A DNA stretch of 64,000 nucleotides from Brassica napus (Eukaryota; Streptophyta; Magnoliopsida; Brassicales; Brassicaceae). Below, in pieces: positions 23,401 through 35,433 of this stretch. Position 1 is the first letter of the stretch; each line of letters begins with the position of its first letter. The notes below the pieces were generated by a model. It was not told the DNA's origin, did no database searches, and was given only the letters and a program-made list of their open reading frames with translations. The translations under genes and the position numbers were made by a program. The stretch spans positions 59,137,452-59,201,451 of the forward strand of contig NC_063447.1 in the NCBI RefSeq assembly GCF_020379485.1, given 5' to 3'.

Positions 23401-25257
23401 CTAGAATGCTGGCATATTAGGGCAGTAAGAGGATGGCGATGACTTGTTCTTGTCCATTGAGTTTGTTGCATTGCTTGACACCCGGAGATTCCCCGGAACA
23501 CTAGGCTTTATGTTCTGCACAGAAAAAAAAAACATACAGTTTTGTAAGAAGTTAAGAAGAAGCTTGCAAGATACAACCGAGTAGCTTCAAAACAAGGAAC
23601 TGTACCATGTGCCTCATGGCCATATCAAGAGACGACCTAGAGAGAGTTCTCCCGAATCCCGAGTTCATGTTGTTGTCATCATGTTTTGGAGGTGGCAGTT
23701 TCCTCATGTTCACCACTCTTTCCACCATTTGAGTCCCCATCAAAACAGGATTCACATCATCGCTAATCTTGGACGACCGTCCCGTTGATCTGCGACCAGA
23801 ACTGTAGACTCTAGTTCTTGAAGTTGAGACTGGTCGAGCCGGTATTTCACGGATTGTTAAAGATGTGGACTTAGCAGCAGTAGGAACTGACTTCCCCACA
23901 GAAGATGAACGGGTAAACGCAGCTGCTCGTGGGTTTGATTTGATTGACGAGGCTCTAGGAGCAGGGTTGGTTGGTCTTGCCGAAGATAATGTGGTTCGTT
24001 GAGTTGGTGTAGCTTGTCTTGAAGGCTTACTTTTTGTTTCTGGTTCTGCAATGGTGTTGGACTGTTTGCTCACAGCTGTTGAAGAATCCAACCTTGTGGT
24101 TTTCTTGGAAGCCTTAACGCTCAACGTCACAGCTTCTTGCATAATGTTTTCAACCTTCAAAACAAAAACTTAACATGAATCAGCACGAGCAATCATTAAG
24201 CGTGAATGATTACATTCCACAATGAAGTGAACCATAATTGCTTAGGACAAGGAGAGATGTTAGTATGTTACATAGACTGGCCAAAACCTTGAAGAGCTGG
24301 AAATTATCACTTGAAAGTTTTGTAATTGATTCTCACCCGTGGTTTTAGAGCAGTAGACCTAGCTGCTTTAGACTGCTTGAGTTTAACCATAGAGTTCTCT
24401 TGCGCTTCTTCCTCACCTCCTGTCTCTGGAGCCGCAAGTAACCTGAGAAATTATCATCTCTAAACGTTAATGTCTTCAACAAAAAAAGGTAGTTGAATCT
24501 ATAACCCCATTGAGGCATCTACATTCTATCTAACAGAAGCAAACATCAACCAGAATCTCATTTACAAACACTAATACGAGAGATAGCACAGATACATCTC
24601 AAAAGAAGTACCACTCATAATCAGATTTGTTGTTCTCAGAGTCCAAGAACTTCTCAATAGCGCTCCTACGCAGATGAACATATCTCGTTGTTGTTGACTC
24701 TAAGCTCTCTGTGGTAGTCTCCTCAACACTCTTTGTTCCTGCGAAAAAAATCCAACAATACGATACATACATTCAAGATATCGACAGCAAACTTAGCTAA
24801 CCGATCAATACTAGAGGTCAAGCAATCACCATGAGCAGCTAACTGAAATTCAAAAGCACGAAGATAATGTAAACGCGAACGATTTCAAATGCATAACCGT
24901 ATCAACTAAGCAGAGATTCAGCAAAATCAGCTAACAGATCAATACTAGAGATCCACCAGGCTTCTCGTAGATCCAGTCACCACATGAACAACTAACGAGA
25001 TTCAAGAGCTGAGCAAACAACACTATCGATACGGAAACAAGTAGCTACTTCAAATATACAATCGAATCAAACTCAGCAGAGATTCATCACAATCTTCCTA
25101 GTCCGATTCTTAGATTCAAGTTCCGTGAGCTCAGAGATCAATCCGATAACTAACCAGGCTCTGAGAGAGAAGAAACGCCTTGAACCTTCTCGCGCCTTCG
25201 CATCTCCAGGAACAGGGATAGCTCTTCATCTACGTCTCGAGCCACAACGTTCGCCAT
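23401..25257 (-). CDS. Uncharacterised basic Ser/Thr-rich plant protein (At2g38160-like)
   Basis: Five exons on the minus strand: 25257-25155, 24738-24612, 24442-24337, 24154-23606 and 23514-23401, all GT/AG and in phase, giving 332 aa. The N-terminus (MANVVARDVDEELSLFLEMR) and a YVHLRRSAIEKFL..SDYEWLL block (about residues 55-80) look like a conserved folded part. From about residue 115 the protein is basic, disordered and rich in Ser, Thr, Pro and Arg, with a conserved-looking GFGRTLSRSSLDMAMRHM segment near the end of exon 4. No enzyme motif, signal peptide or membrane segment is seen. It sits tail-to-tail with the glycosyltransferase remnant and directly downstream of CAX1 on the same strand, as in Arabidopsis by my recollection. 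Function unknown. Confidence 0.85.
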
Positions 25258-26212
25258 TATCGAAAACCTCTTTCTTCTTCTTCACACTATCGCTTTCAGC
25301 TGATCTTATGTTGGCGATGAGTAAACGAAAGATTCTTTTTTACGAAACTACCACTATTCTGTTTGTCAGGTACTCTACTCTTTTGCAGGAGGTGGAGCGT
25401 TGGAGGTGGGGGCATCGATGTAATTGATGTAGGTCCCTTTGACTGCATATATTAGATCTCAACCGTTCGATGTATAACGGCGATGAGTGATTGGACGGTT
25501 GGTATTTGAATGGAGTGACCAATGAAGCAGCCTCGTATATCGTGTGATTCAAACTCCTCACGACCTGGGTTTTTTTTAATTTGTTTTTGTTCTACTACTG
25601 TACATCTAATAGGCCCAGTAGCTAATTTATTGGGCCTTTTGATCCATTGAAGCCCACGAAGAACCGGTACAGAGAAATATATGTACCGATCAACCGACTC
25701 CAAGTCTAAGCTGTATCAAACCAAAATGTATGCATGCATGGTTTAGCTACCGTGATTCCAATATCAAACCAAAACCATGCACATCTTTTGGTTTGATATT
25801 GTTTAGGGGAGTGTTTAGTAGCAGTTCATTTCTGAACACATTCTCAATGGCTAATCTGATATTCCTAGTTGTTAATCATTATGAAGGAAAAACTAATAAT
25901 CTCATACTAACTGCTAAGAAGAATGATTAATCATAAAATAATGAGATAGAACATTAGACATAAAATATTAATAGATATATAGAATATAGTCCATCTAAAA
26001 CCCACACATGAACATCAGAAAAACTTCTCAAAACTCATCTTCGTCAAGACCACAACACAAAGCATAATGTGAGAATACATTACACTCATTGAATCTTAGA
26101 AACCTCTCTGACAAGTTTTTGTATTTGAAAATGAATCAAGAAATTGGGCAAATTTTTCTTCTTCACTGTTCCTTTGAGAGTTTTGTTTCAACACATTGGC
26201 ACTATTCCAGAT
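25258..26212. other. Intergenic between CAX1 and the At2g38160-like gene
   Basis: Contains the promoter of the minus-strand gene ending at 25257 and the 3' flank of CAX1. Two inverted TAGGCCCAGTA/TTGGGCCTTT telo-box-like GGCCCA elements lie near 25612-25640. A hairpin repeat is listed separately. Confidence 0.4.
25714..25803. repeat. Inverted repeat with ~30-nt arms
   Basis: The arm at about 25714-25744 (TATCAAACCAAAATGTATGC...) is mirrored at about 25772-25802 (ACCATGCACATCTTTTGGTT...), with a ~27-nt loop that contains a third TATCAAACCAAAA copy. The RNA could form a stable hairpin, but no transcript is evident. Confidence 0.65.
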
Positions 26213-29200
26213 TTAAGATGAGAAAACTCCTTCGCCGACAGCAGCGGCAACATTGTTCATAAGTTGATGTCCCAAGTGAATAGCATTTGGTTGTTCTGAA
26301 ATAAACATTTCCGTAACCATTGTTGTCCATCTAGTAACGTGTATAAAAAAATATTAAAATATGAAATTTAACTCACTCTGAGGAAGTTTGTCGACGAAGA
26401 AACAAATGGCAATGATGATGTAGCAAAGCAAGAGAACCAATCCCTTCATGTAGTGCGAAGTACCATCCTAAAGAACCACAAAACATAACACAATATTTAA
26501 GCATTTGATACTTGATTTTTGAATAATCCTTTGATTTGTATAATGGGATTATGACAAATAGATGAGAGTAAATCACACAAAGTTGTTTACAAAGAATATT
26601 ATTAGACTCTCATGAAAATAATATTACAATATGCATAGTTTATATAGAGAATAAATTAATCTAATATTTTGAAAAAAATAAAAATAAATCAACCTAATTT
26701 CCAAAACTAATATGAAATAGTATATAATAAATAATGATAAGTTTTCTATTCTAATATTTTGATGTATATCATGATATTGATCATTGGATTATGTCGATAT
26801 TCTAGATATCCCAATAGATTATATAATATTTGTAAGGTGTTGAAGAATGTTTAACCTGTAATGTGAAGGCTGTGATGATAATGGAAAGAGCAAGAGAACC
26901 GGTTTCGAGGAGATTGAAGTTGAGATCCATATTAATTCCTAGAATCCACGCCACGATGATGGTCAAGGGGACAACGAATAAGCCAATCTGAGTTGCAGAG
27001 CCTAAGGCGACTCCCAAAGATATGTCCTACGAAATATTTGCATTATGTGAGTCATGCATTGTATCATTTTTTTGGTTAATTCACAAGTTTGTTATAAAGG
27101 GATATTGATGCTAAAATGGAACTCACAAGCTTGTTCTTAAAAGCGAAAATGATGGCTCCAGCGTGTTCAGCTGCGTTTCCAACAATAGGAAGCAATATGA
27201 TACTTATGAAACTCACTGATAGTCCCCATGATTCCGATGCTTCCTAACCAATGATAAAGCTTAGTTAAGTTTATTTGTATGTATATATATAAATGTTCAA
27301 GAAATTGCTAAGACCGTTTAGAAAAATCATTTTACTTATGATTGATTTGCTACCAAGGTGACCGTTTAGGCACGGTCTAAACCGATTTTGTAGAACAACG
27401 TACATATAGTTCATTAAGATTTCAAAAAAGGTCATGAAACTTAGCAAAAGTTACCTCAATGGTGGCCACAACATACTCTGATAGCAATGCGATGACTAGT
27501 GTCATCCCAACCAGCCACACAAATCCACTCCAAAATCCAATCACAGCTGTTTCTTCCTCAACATTGTCATCAAACTCGTCCTCCTAAACCAAAGTTCGTT
27601 TTAAAGTTTGTTCAAACACGAAAAATTCAAATTCCTTACGTTTATCTGTTTATACCTGATCTTGTGCGTCGAACAATTGGCGATGAGTCCAAAGCTGAAA
27701 AACGAGATATGCGATGTAACTGATCAACATAACAATACTGCTGGCTCGTGAAAGATTCAGGGACATGTCAGCAATTAAATCAGCAGAGGTCTCTCCGTTT
27801 CCAACGTATCCGAACAACATTGGCAGCAAGTGACACAACAGTCCCATTAGGAGTAAAAAGAAGTTCACATCGGCTTGTTTCTGCAACAATAACAAAAAAA
27901 AGACACCACAAAATCAAATTAATGTGGTTCCTCAAGTCCATTACTTAAATATTAACCGGACTAAATACTACTACCACTTGATCGTTTATTAAGATAGAAG
28001 ATAAATATACCATTTATGTACCCTAACAATACAGGGTCAAGACTAATAGTACCAAACCTATTTCATTAAACTCCGGTTCAGTTATCTTAAACTCAAAGAA
28101 AAATAGAAAATACTATTGGATTTGTTGACTTTAGATAATGAGGCTATACCCGGTCGAACCGTTGCTCCCTTCGGAGATTAGCAATTCCACCACAGAAGAG
28201 CGAAGTCCCGAGAACCAATAGAAGGTTCGACAAAATCGAACCAAGCAACGAGTATTTCACCACTGCGACCTTGTGATTAGTCAATGCCAGAATCGCGATG
28301 ATCAGTTCAGTTGCGTTTCCACACGTTGCGTTCAATAGACCACCCACTGCCGTTCAAAACACACAAGCATTGAGTAAAATAAGAAATTACTGTCACTGAA
28401 ACTGTAGATTATAAATAAAAACGAATAGGTTGGTAGACGTTACATGTAGGACCGGTGTAGAAAGCTAGTTGCCTGCATTGGATGCACGAGAGATTTTATT
28501 ACAAAGTTACCACATAAAATAAAATAAATATTATAAATCACTGAGAGAGACAATTTATTTCAAAACGATTCCAGATTGTAGTATGCTTTCACGTCGACAT
28601 ATGAGTGGACAGTCATTGTGTGCGGTAGGTGAAACCCAATCATGCAATGACGAATCCCGAGAGACTATTGGTCCATTTATTTCAAAAGCCATGTAATATA
28701 GGAACAAATGTACGGTGGATTCGGACCGAACTAATGTCAGGTTCAAGTGATAACCCCTCAAATTCAAATAATGTGCTGACAAAGTTGCAATGGGCTAAAT
28801 CTAGAAAGAGACATACAATACTTTTTTTTATTTAACGTGATATTTTATCTACAGATATATTGATACGATTTCATTTCATCGACAGTTGGCTAAATCTTGT
28901 TTTGATCGAAAAGAAAATGGCGTGAGGTGAATAATTCAAATAAATAATATAATGCCAGTTTTGGATGAGGATGAAATGAATGTGAATACTTACTCTGTCA
29001 GAAAGCTGACTCGCTCAGCCAAAGGTGTGAGGCCTAGCAAACTCAGTCCAAATATCCACGGCTGTAAATATTAACCATTTTAAATTAATGTTAAGTATGT
29101 ATTACTTTCATTCAACGATTAATTCAAACTTCAAGACCAAGCAAGAAGAAGAAGAAGATGATGATGAAAGTTTGTTATGTATCACCCGTCTTCTTCTTAT

Positions 29201-29844
29201 TGAGGGTGTTATCAATTACGCAATACACACCAAATAATTGATTTCAAAACGTTAATGATTGCAAATCTAATAAATTAAATTCTTCCACCGAAACATATCA
29301 ATTATAATCTTCCACTGAATACGCGAATAGTGCCAAAATATATTAAAAATTAATCACCAATTCCCCCAATTAATTTTGAACAGTTTTAGAGAATTGATTG
29401 TTTAAAATAAACTAAATGATTGTATTCAGACACGTAAGAGTATCAATATCTAAGTGTAATATTTTGAATGCTATTCTGTTTAGTAATGTTTGAATGTTTA
29501 GTAGTATAAGCTCTATAAGAAACCGATGATTATGAAAGAGTGTAAACAACTCTCACCTGACTGAAGCCGCAATAAGTTCCGATAATGGCGGCAGGTATGG
29601 CCGGAAAAAGAATGGCTAGCTTTGTGCCGAGAATGACTTCTTGGAGATTAGAGAGAAAATCTTTAAGACCTTTGTATGGAACCTTCTGGATTACTCGGAG
29701 GTCAGACTTCTTCCTCAACGAAGAAGAAGACATGCTGTGAGCTGTTCTTCCTCCATGTCTCAGCTCTCTGCTTGATCCTTTCGTGGTCATGGTTGCGTTC
29801 CCGTTCTCCGCTGCTGACCATTGTTCCTGCACGATCCCCGCCAT
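26213..29844 (-). CDS. CAX1: Vacuolar Ca2+/H+ exchanger CAX1
   Basis: Tonoplast antiporter that moves cytosolic Ca2+ into the vacuole in exchange for protons. Ten exons on the minus strand: 29844-29557, 29061-28994, 28472-28444, 28346-28150, 27880-27656, 27583-27455, 27243-27127, 27026-26856, 26467-26377 and 26295-26213, all GT/AG, giving 465 aa (Arabidopsis CAX1 is 463). The hydrophilic N-terminus (about residues 1-60) corresponds to the known autoinhibitory region. The two cation-selecting repeats carry GNATE (138-142) and GNAAEH (334-339). An acidic loop ([11 protein letters not shown], 270-280) separates the halves. The C-terminus ends VFSS. Exon 3 is only 29 nt. No lesion is seen. The start gives the CAX1-type N-terminus MAGIVQEQW. 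Confidence 0.95.
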
Positions 29845-31820
29845 TTCTACACTGATTAAAAATGAAAGCTATGTTTTTGGGGGCGCTCTTGGTATTATAA
29901 TATTTTGCGTTGCTGACTCTTATGCCATGTTTATATAAAATGGCGTCACAGGTGCTTAAATAGTGAACAGTAGTAGTATATGGATCTACATCAGAGGCAA
30001 CTTCGAGGAAGTTTCGTTTGATTTATCTATTATTAGTTTTTGGGATTTTATGCTTTATTATATTTGGTAACAAATATTAAAAATGGTAAAGTATATGTGT
30101 AGATGAAATTTGTAAACACATGGCTAGGAAATCTCTATTTTGGGGAATTACCACTATGATTCAAAGCAAGATGTTAGGAAACTAAGTTGGGTCAATAATG
30201 TTTTAATTTAATTGCAGAATCTAAAAAAAAGGTGTTGGCCAAAATTTTAATCTTTATTAAGTAAGCAATATGTTCCAAATCGAAATTTGATTTTACCATT
30301 AAAAGGATTTTTAGCATTGTTTTCAAAACCAGGCCGATTCAGTTATTGGACTAGATTCAATCATGAACCAAACTAAATTCGACTGTGAACCGGATCGGAC
30401 AAGTAGCTAGATTGGATTATAAAACTAATCAACCGAAGAAAATTTTATTAAAACCATCAAAGATTTATGAATCTCGTGAAAAAACTAATTAATCCACATT
30501 CAATAAACATTTTAAAATTTTGAACATAGTTATATTTTTCTTTTTCTTTTTTTTTTACTTTTTACTTTTTGTGTATGTTATAAATTATAAAGTTATTTAA
30601 AACAACAAAATGTTAAGTTTTTATTTAAATACATATAACATAATAAACTATAATTCATATTAAATGCTAATAAATTGTTACATATTGTTTAATATTTTTA
30701 GTACTTATTTAATATATTTTGTTTTAAATAAAATAAGATCTAACTATGTCGATTATTTCAAAAATCTATATAATTTAATATTTCTAATGTTCTATATTAT
30801 ATATACATACATATTCTAGCTGTATATATCATATTCACCATTTTTTTATTAATTTATATATTTAAATGTATATATATATAAAATCTGTGAACTAGATTCG
30901 ACTTGGTTGGACCATATTAAATAATAGTCTAAATTGTTATTCAGTTTAGTTTTTTAGTCCAGTTTTAAAACATTATCTTTTAGCAAAGAAGTATTCTAAA
31001 ATGAGACGACCAAGCTAATGACTTAAAAATCATTATATATTAGGATTCTCAAAACTACTTTATAGTTTAAGCAAATTTATTTACATAATATTTTCTTTTC
31101 TGAATGAGTAAAAGTCTTTGTTGAACAAAAACATTAAAAATAATAAATCTGACAGATATATCAGACAGATATCAAAATAACATAACAACAACTTTGGGGA
31201 AATTTGAATTACATAATACAAATATATATATATATATTTATTTATAATTTATCATGTTTTTACTTATATTTTTAATAAGTTAGTTGTACATGGCATAATA
31301 ATTTTGCTACAACGTTAAAACATATATTCGATGAATAATATGGATTATAAAATGTACAAAATAATGGAATCACATCGTCAAAAAGTGAATATATAAGCAA
31401 ATAGTAGTATATGTTTTCTTTAAGTTTTCATTTGGGCAATGAAATGTATGAAAAAATCTAATATAATTACATGTCACATTTGCAACAAATTGTTTTTAGT
31501 TGGTGAAGATAATTTCATAACAAAAATGGTCATCGTTTATAACATACTTAGAAAAAATCCAACTATTGACTGAATGTTTCACAACAATCCAAATCATTTA
31601 TGTTTCAATGTTTCAAAATACAAGGACATATAATCTTACGCGAAATACTCGTAGTTAATCTCCCTATTTAGTTTTTATTGACATGAAATCCTTTGTTAGG
31701 TTAGCATAATTTTCAAAGAGTCGGTTTACACTGAAGACAAAAAAAATAAATAGTATATCATAAATCACCAATCTCTTTAGAAAACATGAAAGCAAAATCC
31801 CAAAAATTAAGAAACGTAAC
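29845..31820. other. Intergenic, AT-rich, no gene seen
   Basis: Upstream flank of CAX1, followed by very AT-rich sequence. One repeat is listed separately; nothing else with coding character is visible. Confidence 0.45.
30312..30972. mobile_element. MITE-like repeat with GTTTTCAAAACC ends
   Basis: The left end (ATTGTTTTCAAAACCAGGCC) and right end (GTCCAGTTTTAAAACATTA) are imperfect inverted copies. Sub-terminal GGACTAGATTCAATC-like and GATTCGACTTGGTTGGACC blocks also mirror each other around an AT-rich centre. Edges are approximate. Confidence 0.45.
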
Positions 31821-31821
31821 C

Positions 31822-32130
31822 AAGAGCTTTTGGCCTAGTGGTAATGGAACTCCAGCTGGAGTGTCCGCCCTGGGTTCGGGTCGTCTTGGCCACCTTCTCG
31901 CCTATAACCGTACATATCCCGATGGAAGGCCTCGTGGGGATTAGTCTGGGTTTACTACCTGAGATCCCTCGCGCATATAAAAACGTCTGGGCTTAACGTC
32001 AGATTGTCTTGAGACACGTGTGTAGCTTTCATGGTCTCTCCGGCAAAGATATTATGGCCAATATAACAGTAATTCACTTCCCTAACAAGGGTCTATAACA
32101 GACCGGGCTTTACTTCTTGAGACTAAAAAA
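31822..32130 (+). mobile_element. tRNA-derived SINE
   Basis: The head TTTTGGCCTAGTGGTAATGG resembles a tRNA-like A box region and GGTTCGGGTC (31873-31882) a B box, about 40 bp apart as in a Pol III promoter. A body with CCTCGTGGGGATTAGTCTGGG and a degenerate A-rich tail follow. The flanks CCCAAAAATTAAGAAACGTAA (before) and CCCAAAATAAGAAACATAAA (near 32212) look like a decayed target duplication, so the true 3' edge is uncertain. Confidence 0.65.
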
Positions 32131-32132
32131 AT

Positions 32133-32300
32133 AGACTATTTTGACTTCGTTCCTCTCGTAAAACAACATTAGTAAATAAATTTTAGTATATCTAATCTAA
32201 CAAAAATACCCAAAATAAGAAACATAAAAGACTATCTTTGACTTCGTTCCTCTCGTGAAACACCACTACTAAATTTTAATACATTTAATGTAACCGCAAT
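32133..32300. repeat. Diverged direct repeat, ~97-bp spacing
   Basis: GACTATTTTGACTTCGTTCC at about 32133 recurs as GACTATCTTTGACTTCGTTC at about 32230. Similarity continues through CTCTCGT.AAACA.CA.TA.TAAAT...TTTTA.TA.AT.TAAT.TAAC, indicating an old tandem duplication beside the SINE. Confidence 0.7.
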
Positions 32301-32324
32301 TTTTACATATCTTCAAAGTATATT

Positions 32325-32945
32325 ACGGGCATGACTATGACTGATTTTCTCGCTATCACCTGCAAACGCAGCTTTTGCGGTTGATAACGGTTGTTGTCGT
32401 TTTATAACAATCACTCAAACCGTTCTAAACTGCTTCGAACCGCTTAAAACCTCTTAAATTTAAAAGCTAGTTTCAACTAGCATCAGTGGTTGCGGACGGT
32501 TGTGTGAAGGTAAACTTTTTTTTTATAAATAATATAAATACAAAAATAAAAATATTCAATAAAAATTTTAAAATTGGAATTATAAAAATACTAAAATATA
32601 TCTATTATATTTTAATTAATATTATAAATTTTTAAAATAAAAGTATTTTCTATAATTTTTAAAAATTTAAAACTATAAATTTTTAAATATAATTTTTATA
32701 TTTATTATAATATTATGATTTTTGATATTTTTATTATTATATAAAATGTAAATATTGTTAATTTATTATTTAACCACGGCTGCATTTCGTAGTTAACCAG
32801 TCATTAGTATCCCGCAAACACACCAATTTCTAACCGCAATACCAATCGTACAAATCTCTTAAAACCGCTAGAAACCGCAACCATCCGCATCCGCAGACTC
32901 CCACAACCGCAACCGTTGCGTTTGAACCTGTCATACCTTAAAGCC
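32325..32945. mobile_element. MITE-like repeat rich in GCGGTTG motifs
   Basis: The left part has AACGCAGCTTTTGCGGTTGATAACGG and the right part the inverse (AACCGCAACCATCCGCATCC, CCGCAACCGTTGCG), separated by an AT-rich core. GC-rich inverted ends around an AT-rich core suggest a non-autonomous DNA element. Boundaries are approximate. Confidence 0.45.
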
Positions 32946-33107
32946 TTTTCACAAGTCAATCATCTGTACAATAGCTTTTAACTTCTGTACCAGTATGTAC
33001 GGAAACCAATTTGGAATAAGTGGTCGTGCCACCCATATGTACTCTAGTATGAGAAGTTCTCTCGAAACTCTCTATAGTGAATAAATGGCGCAGTTGTATT
33101 CTAAACA

Positions 33108-33918
33108 GGCGCGGAAGCACCATATGAGGAGGGGGGTCAGTTGACCCCACTACTTTTTAAAAAAAAATTGATTTTTTTAAACAGAATTTGTGTTGACCCC
33201 ACTAAAAAAAATAATTTTGACCCCAAAAAATAATTACTAAACATCAGAGATAAAATTTAATTGTACAACTAAAATAATTATACTTTTTATCATTGAAACT
33301 TTGGAGTTATATTAGTTTGAACCTCATTTTTCGATAATTATCCAAAAATATAAAATCCCTAAACACATTTTGTTATTTTAACCTTTAGTAATATGTTAGT
33401 TTAAGTCCAAGTTGTATTAGGTCCAACTAATTTACAATATAAAATATTATAAAACAAGTAAACATAAAAAAGAAAAGAAAACTATATTTTTAACTCGTGA
33501 ACGGGAACAGAAGATTACGGCGGACTCCTAACTCGTGTTCTATATTTATTTTTGGTTCAATTTTAGGTTGGTTTTCTATATCTTTAGCCAATAAAATTGT
33601 CATAAAAAAGTTTCAAGCTATGAGTGTGCGTTGAGTAGAATTGCTATAATCGTGTGGTTCGGTCTTAAAAGATTTTAAAGATAGAGATAGAGCTATGTTT
33701 TTATTCATTGTTGCTATGTTTTTTCTTGAAAACTTTAAAAATACATAACACTCTAAACAAAGAAGCGGTCATTGTACAAATGTTTATTGGTTTGAATTAA
33801 TTCTTACATTCAACGGTAAAGGGAGTGTGCCTAGAGTATATGTAGTTTTTTCTGGTTTATAAATTATTTTTTTGATTTTTTTCCGATTCCGGTACAAAAA
33901 TTTTCTGGTTCCGCCACT
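33108..33918. mobile_element. Probable MITE-like repeat with GCGGAA / TTCCGC ends
   Basis: The left end contains AGGCGCGGAAGCACCAT, the right end inverts to AGTGGCGGAACCAG. The left interior has a GGGGTCAGTTGACCCC palindrome. The middle is AT-rich without coding character. Confidence 0.4.
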
Positions 33919-34122
33919 AATTCTAAATGTAATTCACATAAGAAGAGAATAAAGATTAGCATCAGTATGACACGTGGTGCTGTCAGAGCGTTCTTTGGAG
34001 GACTCCAAGGGCCCAAAATTGTGTCGTGTAGTTTGAAAACGAAGCGCTGCTGAGTTTGCTAGTATGTCTTTTTGCTTAACGAGGAGGTAGCTTAATAAAA
34101 GGTTGGAAGTAGCTCCTATTAG

Positions 34123-34542
34123 TGTATATCCATACTGAAGATAATGATCGTAGATAATACGTTAGTACTTATCTATAGATTTGATCTTATCAAAGATCTT
34201 GTATATCATGTATAAATAAGCTATCACGTTATCAATAATATATACATTCAAACCTATCTTACATGGTATTAGAGCAAACGATTAACCTCTGACCTAATTT
34301 TTTTTTTTTTTTTTTTCCTTCTTCCTACCGCAATCTAAATGTCAAACTCAGGCAATGCCTCAGCCGAGATGACTCTTGTCTTCAACCCCTCGGACATGAA
34401 ATCGTCCATCATCTCGCTCAACATGAACGGGATCACAAAACTAACCTCCGCCAACTTCATCACGTGGAGACTTCAAGTTCAAGCTCTACTTGAAGCGCAT
34501 GAACTTCATGTCTACGATCATTATCTTCAGTATGGATATACA
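34123..34542 (+). mobile_element. Rearranged Copia fragment: LTR, PBS, start of gag, then inverted LTR end
   Basis: An LTR-like segment runs from TGTATATCCATAC (34123) to CTTACA (34263), followed by TGGTATTAGAGC, a primer-binding site with one mismatch to the tRNA-Met consensus. Gag begins at ATG 34339 and shows SLNMNGITKLTSANFITW and LQVQALLE for about 58 codons. It then runs into an exact inverted copy of the first ~32 LTR bases (34511-34542, ending GGATATACA). The rest of the element is absent. The flanks also continue the inversion (ATTAG left, CTAAT right), so this is not a normal insertion. Confidence 0.8.
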
Positions 34543-35112
34543 CTAATAGCTCCTAGCTTTTGTCCTCTATATATTAAGGTTAACTTCTAGCTGATGTTTT
34601 TCGATACATTTCAAAAAAAGCATTATAAAAAATTCACCTCAGAATTAGAGGTGGCTCAGTCAATTGAGATACGTGGCTCAGTTTGAAACCCTCAAGAAAT
34701 AGAAGAAGAACTCGATACTTAAAATGAAAAATCGTAGATATTAAAGAGAGACGTGCAACAAGTAAACATTACTTTTGATTATACTGAGGATAGTGATGCT
34801 AATCTGCCGGCACCAATTCATTCCGAAATCTATAAAATATTGTACTCTCTCCAAGTGCACGACATTATTTTTGAAAACTAAATGGTGATCCACAAACTTT
34901 CTAGGTCACAGGTCAATCACACTCCAACGGTTCAACCGAGTTCACAGTTTAAAACCAATATATAGCTTCCAGTGAGGTAAACAATGTTTTCTATATGGTT
35001 CCAGTCTTATCTGATGTTTAATGTTATTAAGGGGGTACTTCACAATATTAATATTTTCACTTATTAACTCGTATTTGGAAAATAAAAATAGGGGATATTT
35101 AAGTAGAACCTT
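34543..35112. other. Intergenic, nothing recognised
   Basis: AT-rich sequence, no exon-like stretch. Confidence 0.4.
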
Positions 35113-35215
35113 AGAGCATGATTAATCTGGGGTTCTTAGGATGTAGTTCTTAGCGGAAGTTAAGATAACTTCCTCTAAGAACCCAACTCTAAGAACCCCG
35201 GGTTAATCATGGTCT
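35113..35215. mobile_element. Short foldback MITE, same family as 14620-14826
   Basis: Ends AGAGCATGATTAATC...TGGGGTTCTTAGG and its inverse AGAACCCCGGGTTAATCATGGTCT. Internal TTCTTAGCGGAAGTTA mirrors TAACTTCCTCTAAGAA, so the whole ~103 bp folds back. Confidence 0.8.
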
Positions 35216-35433
35216 AGAGCATCTTTATCCCTATACCCCACTAAGGGTTTCTGATAAAAAAAAAAATTAAAAAGCGTACCAACCGCGGGCCGCCACGTGT
35301 TGGTGGGGCCCGCAAACAGTGCAATAAACACACAACCATCATTTCTATTTTGCACACATAACACACCGTTTTTTTCTGAACCGTGGGCCTTCCTCCCTAA
35401 GAGATGCTCAAAAAAGAGCGATAAAGATGCTCT
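35216..35433. mobile_element. MITE with AGAGCATCTTTAT ends carrying a CACGTG motif
   Basis: Terminal inverted repeats AGAGCATCTTTATCCC and GATAAAGATGCTCT, total 218 bp. It directly abuts the preceding MITE. The interior includes CCGCGGGCCGCCACGTGTTGG and GTGGGGCCCGC, with a G-box core CACGTG at 35294-35299. A relative lies at 47752-47976. Confidence 0.8.

Noticed and set aside
31831..31885. Possible tRNA gene (A box and B box)
   Set aside because: The boxes belong to a longer SINE-like unit; no cloverleaf with an acceptor stem could be formed by eye.
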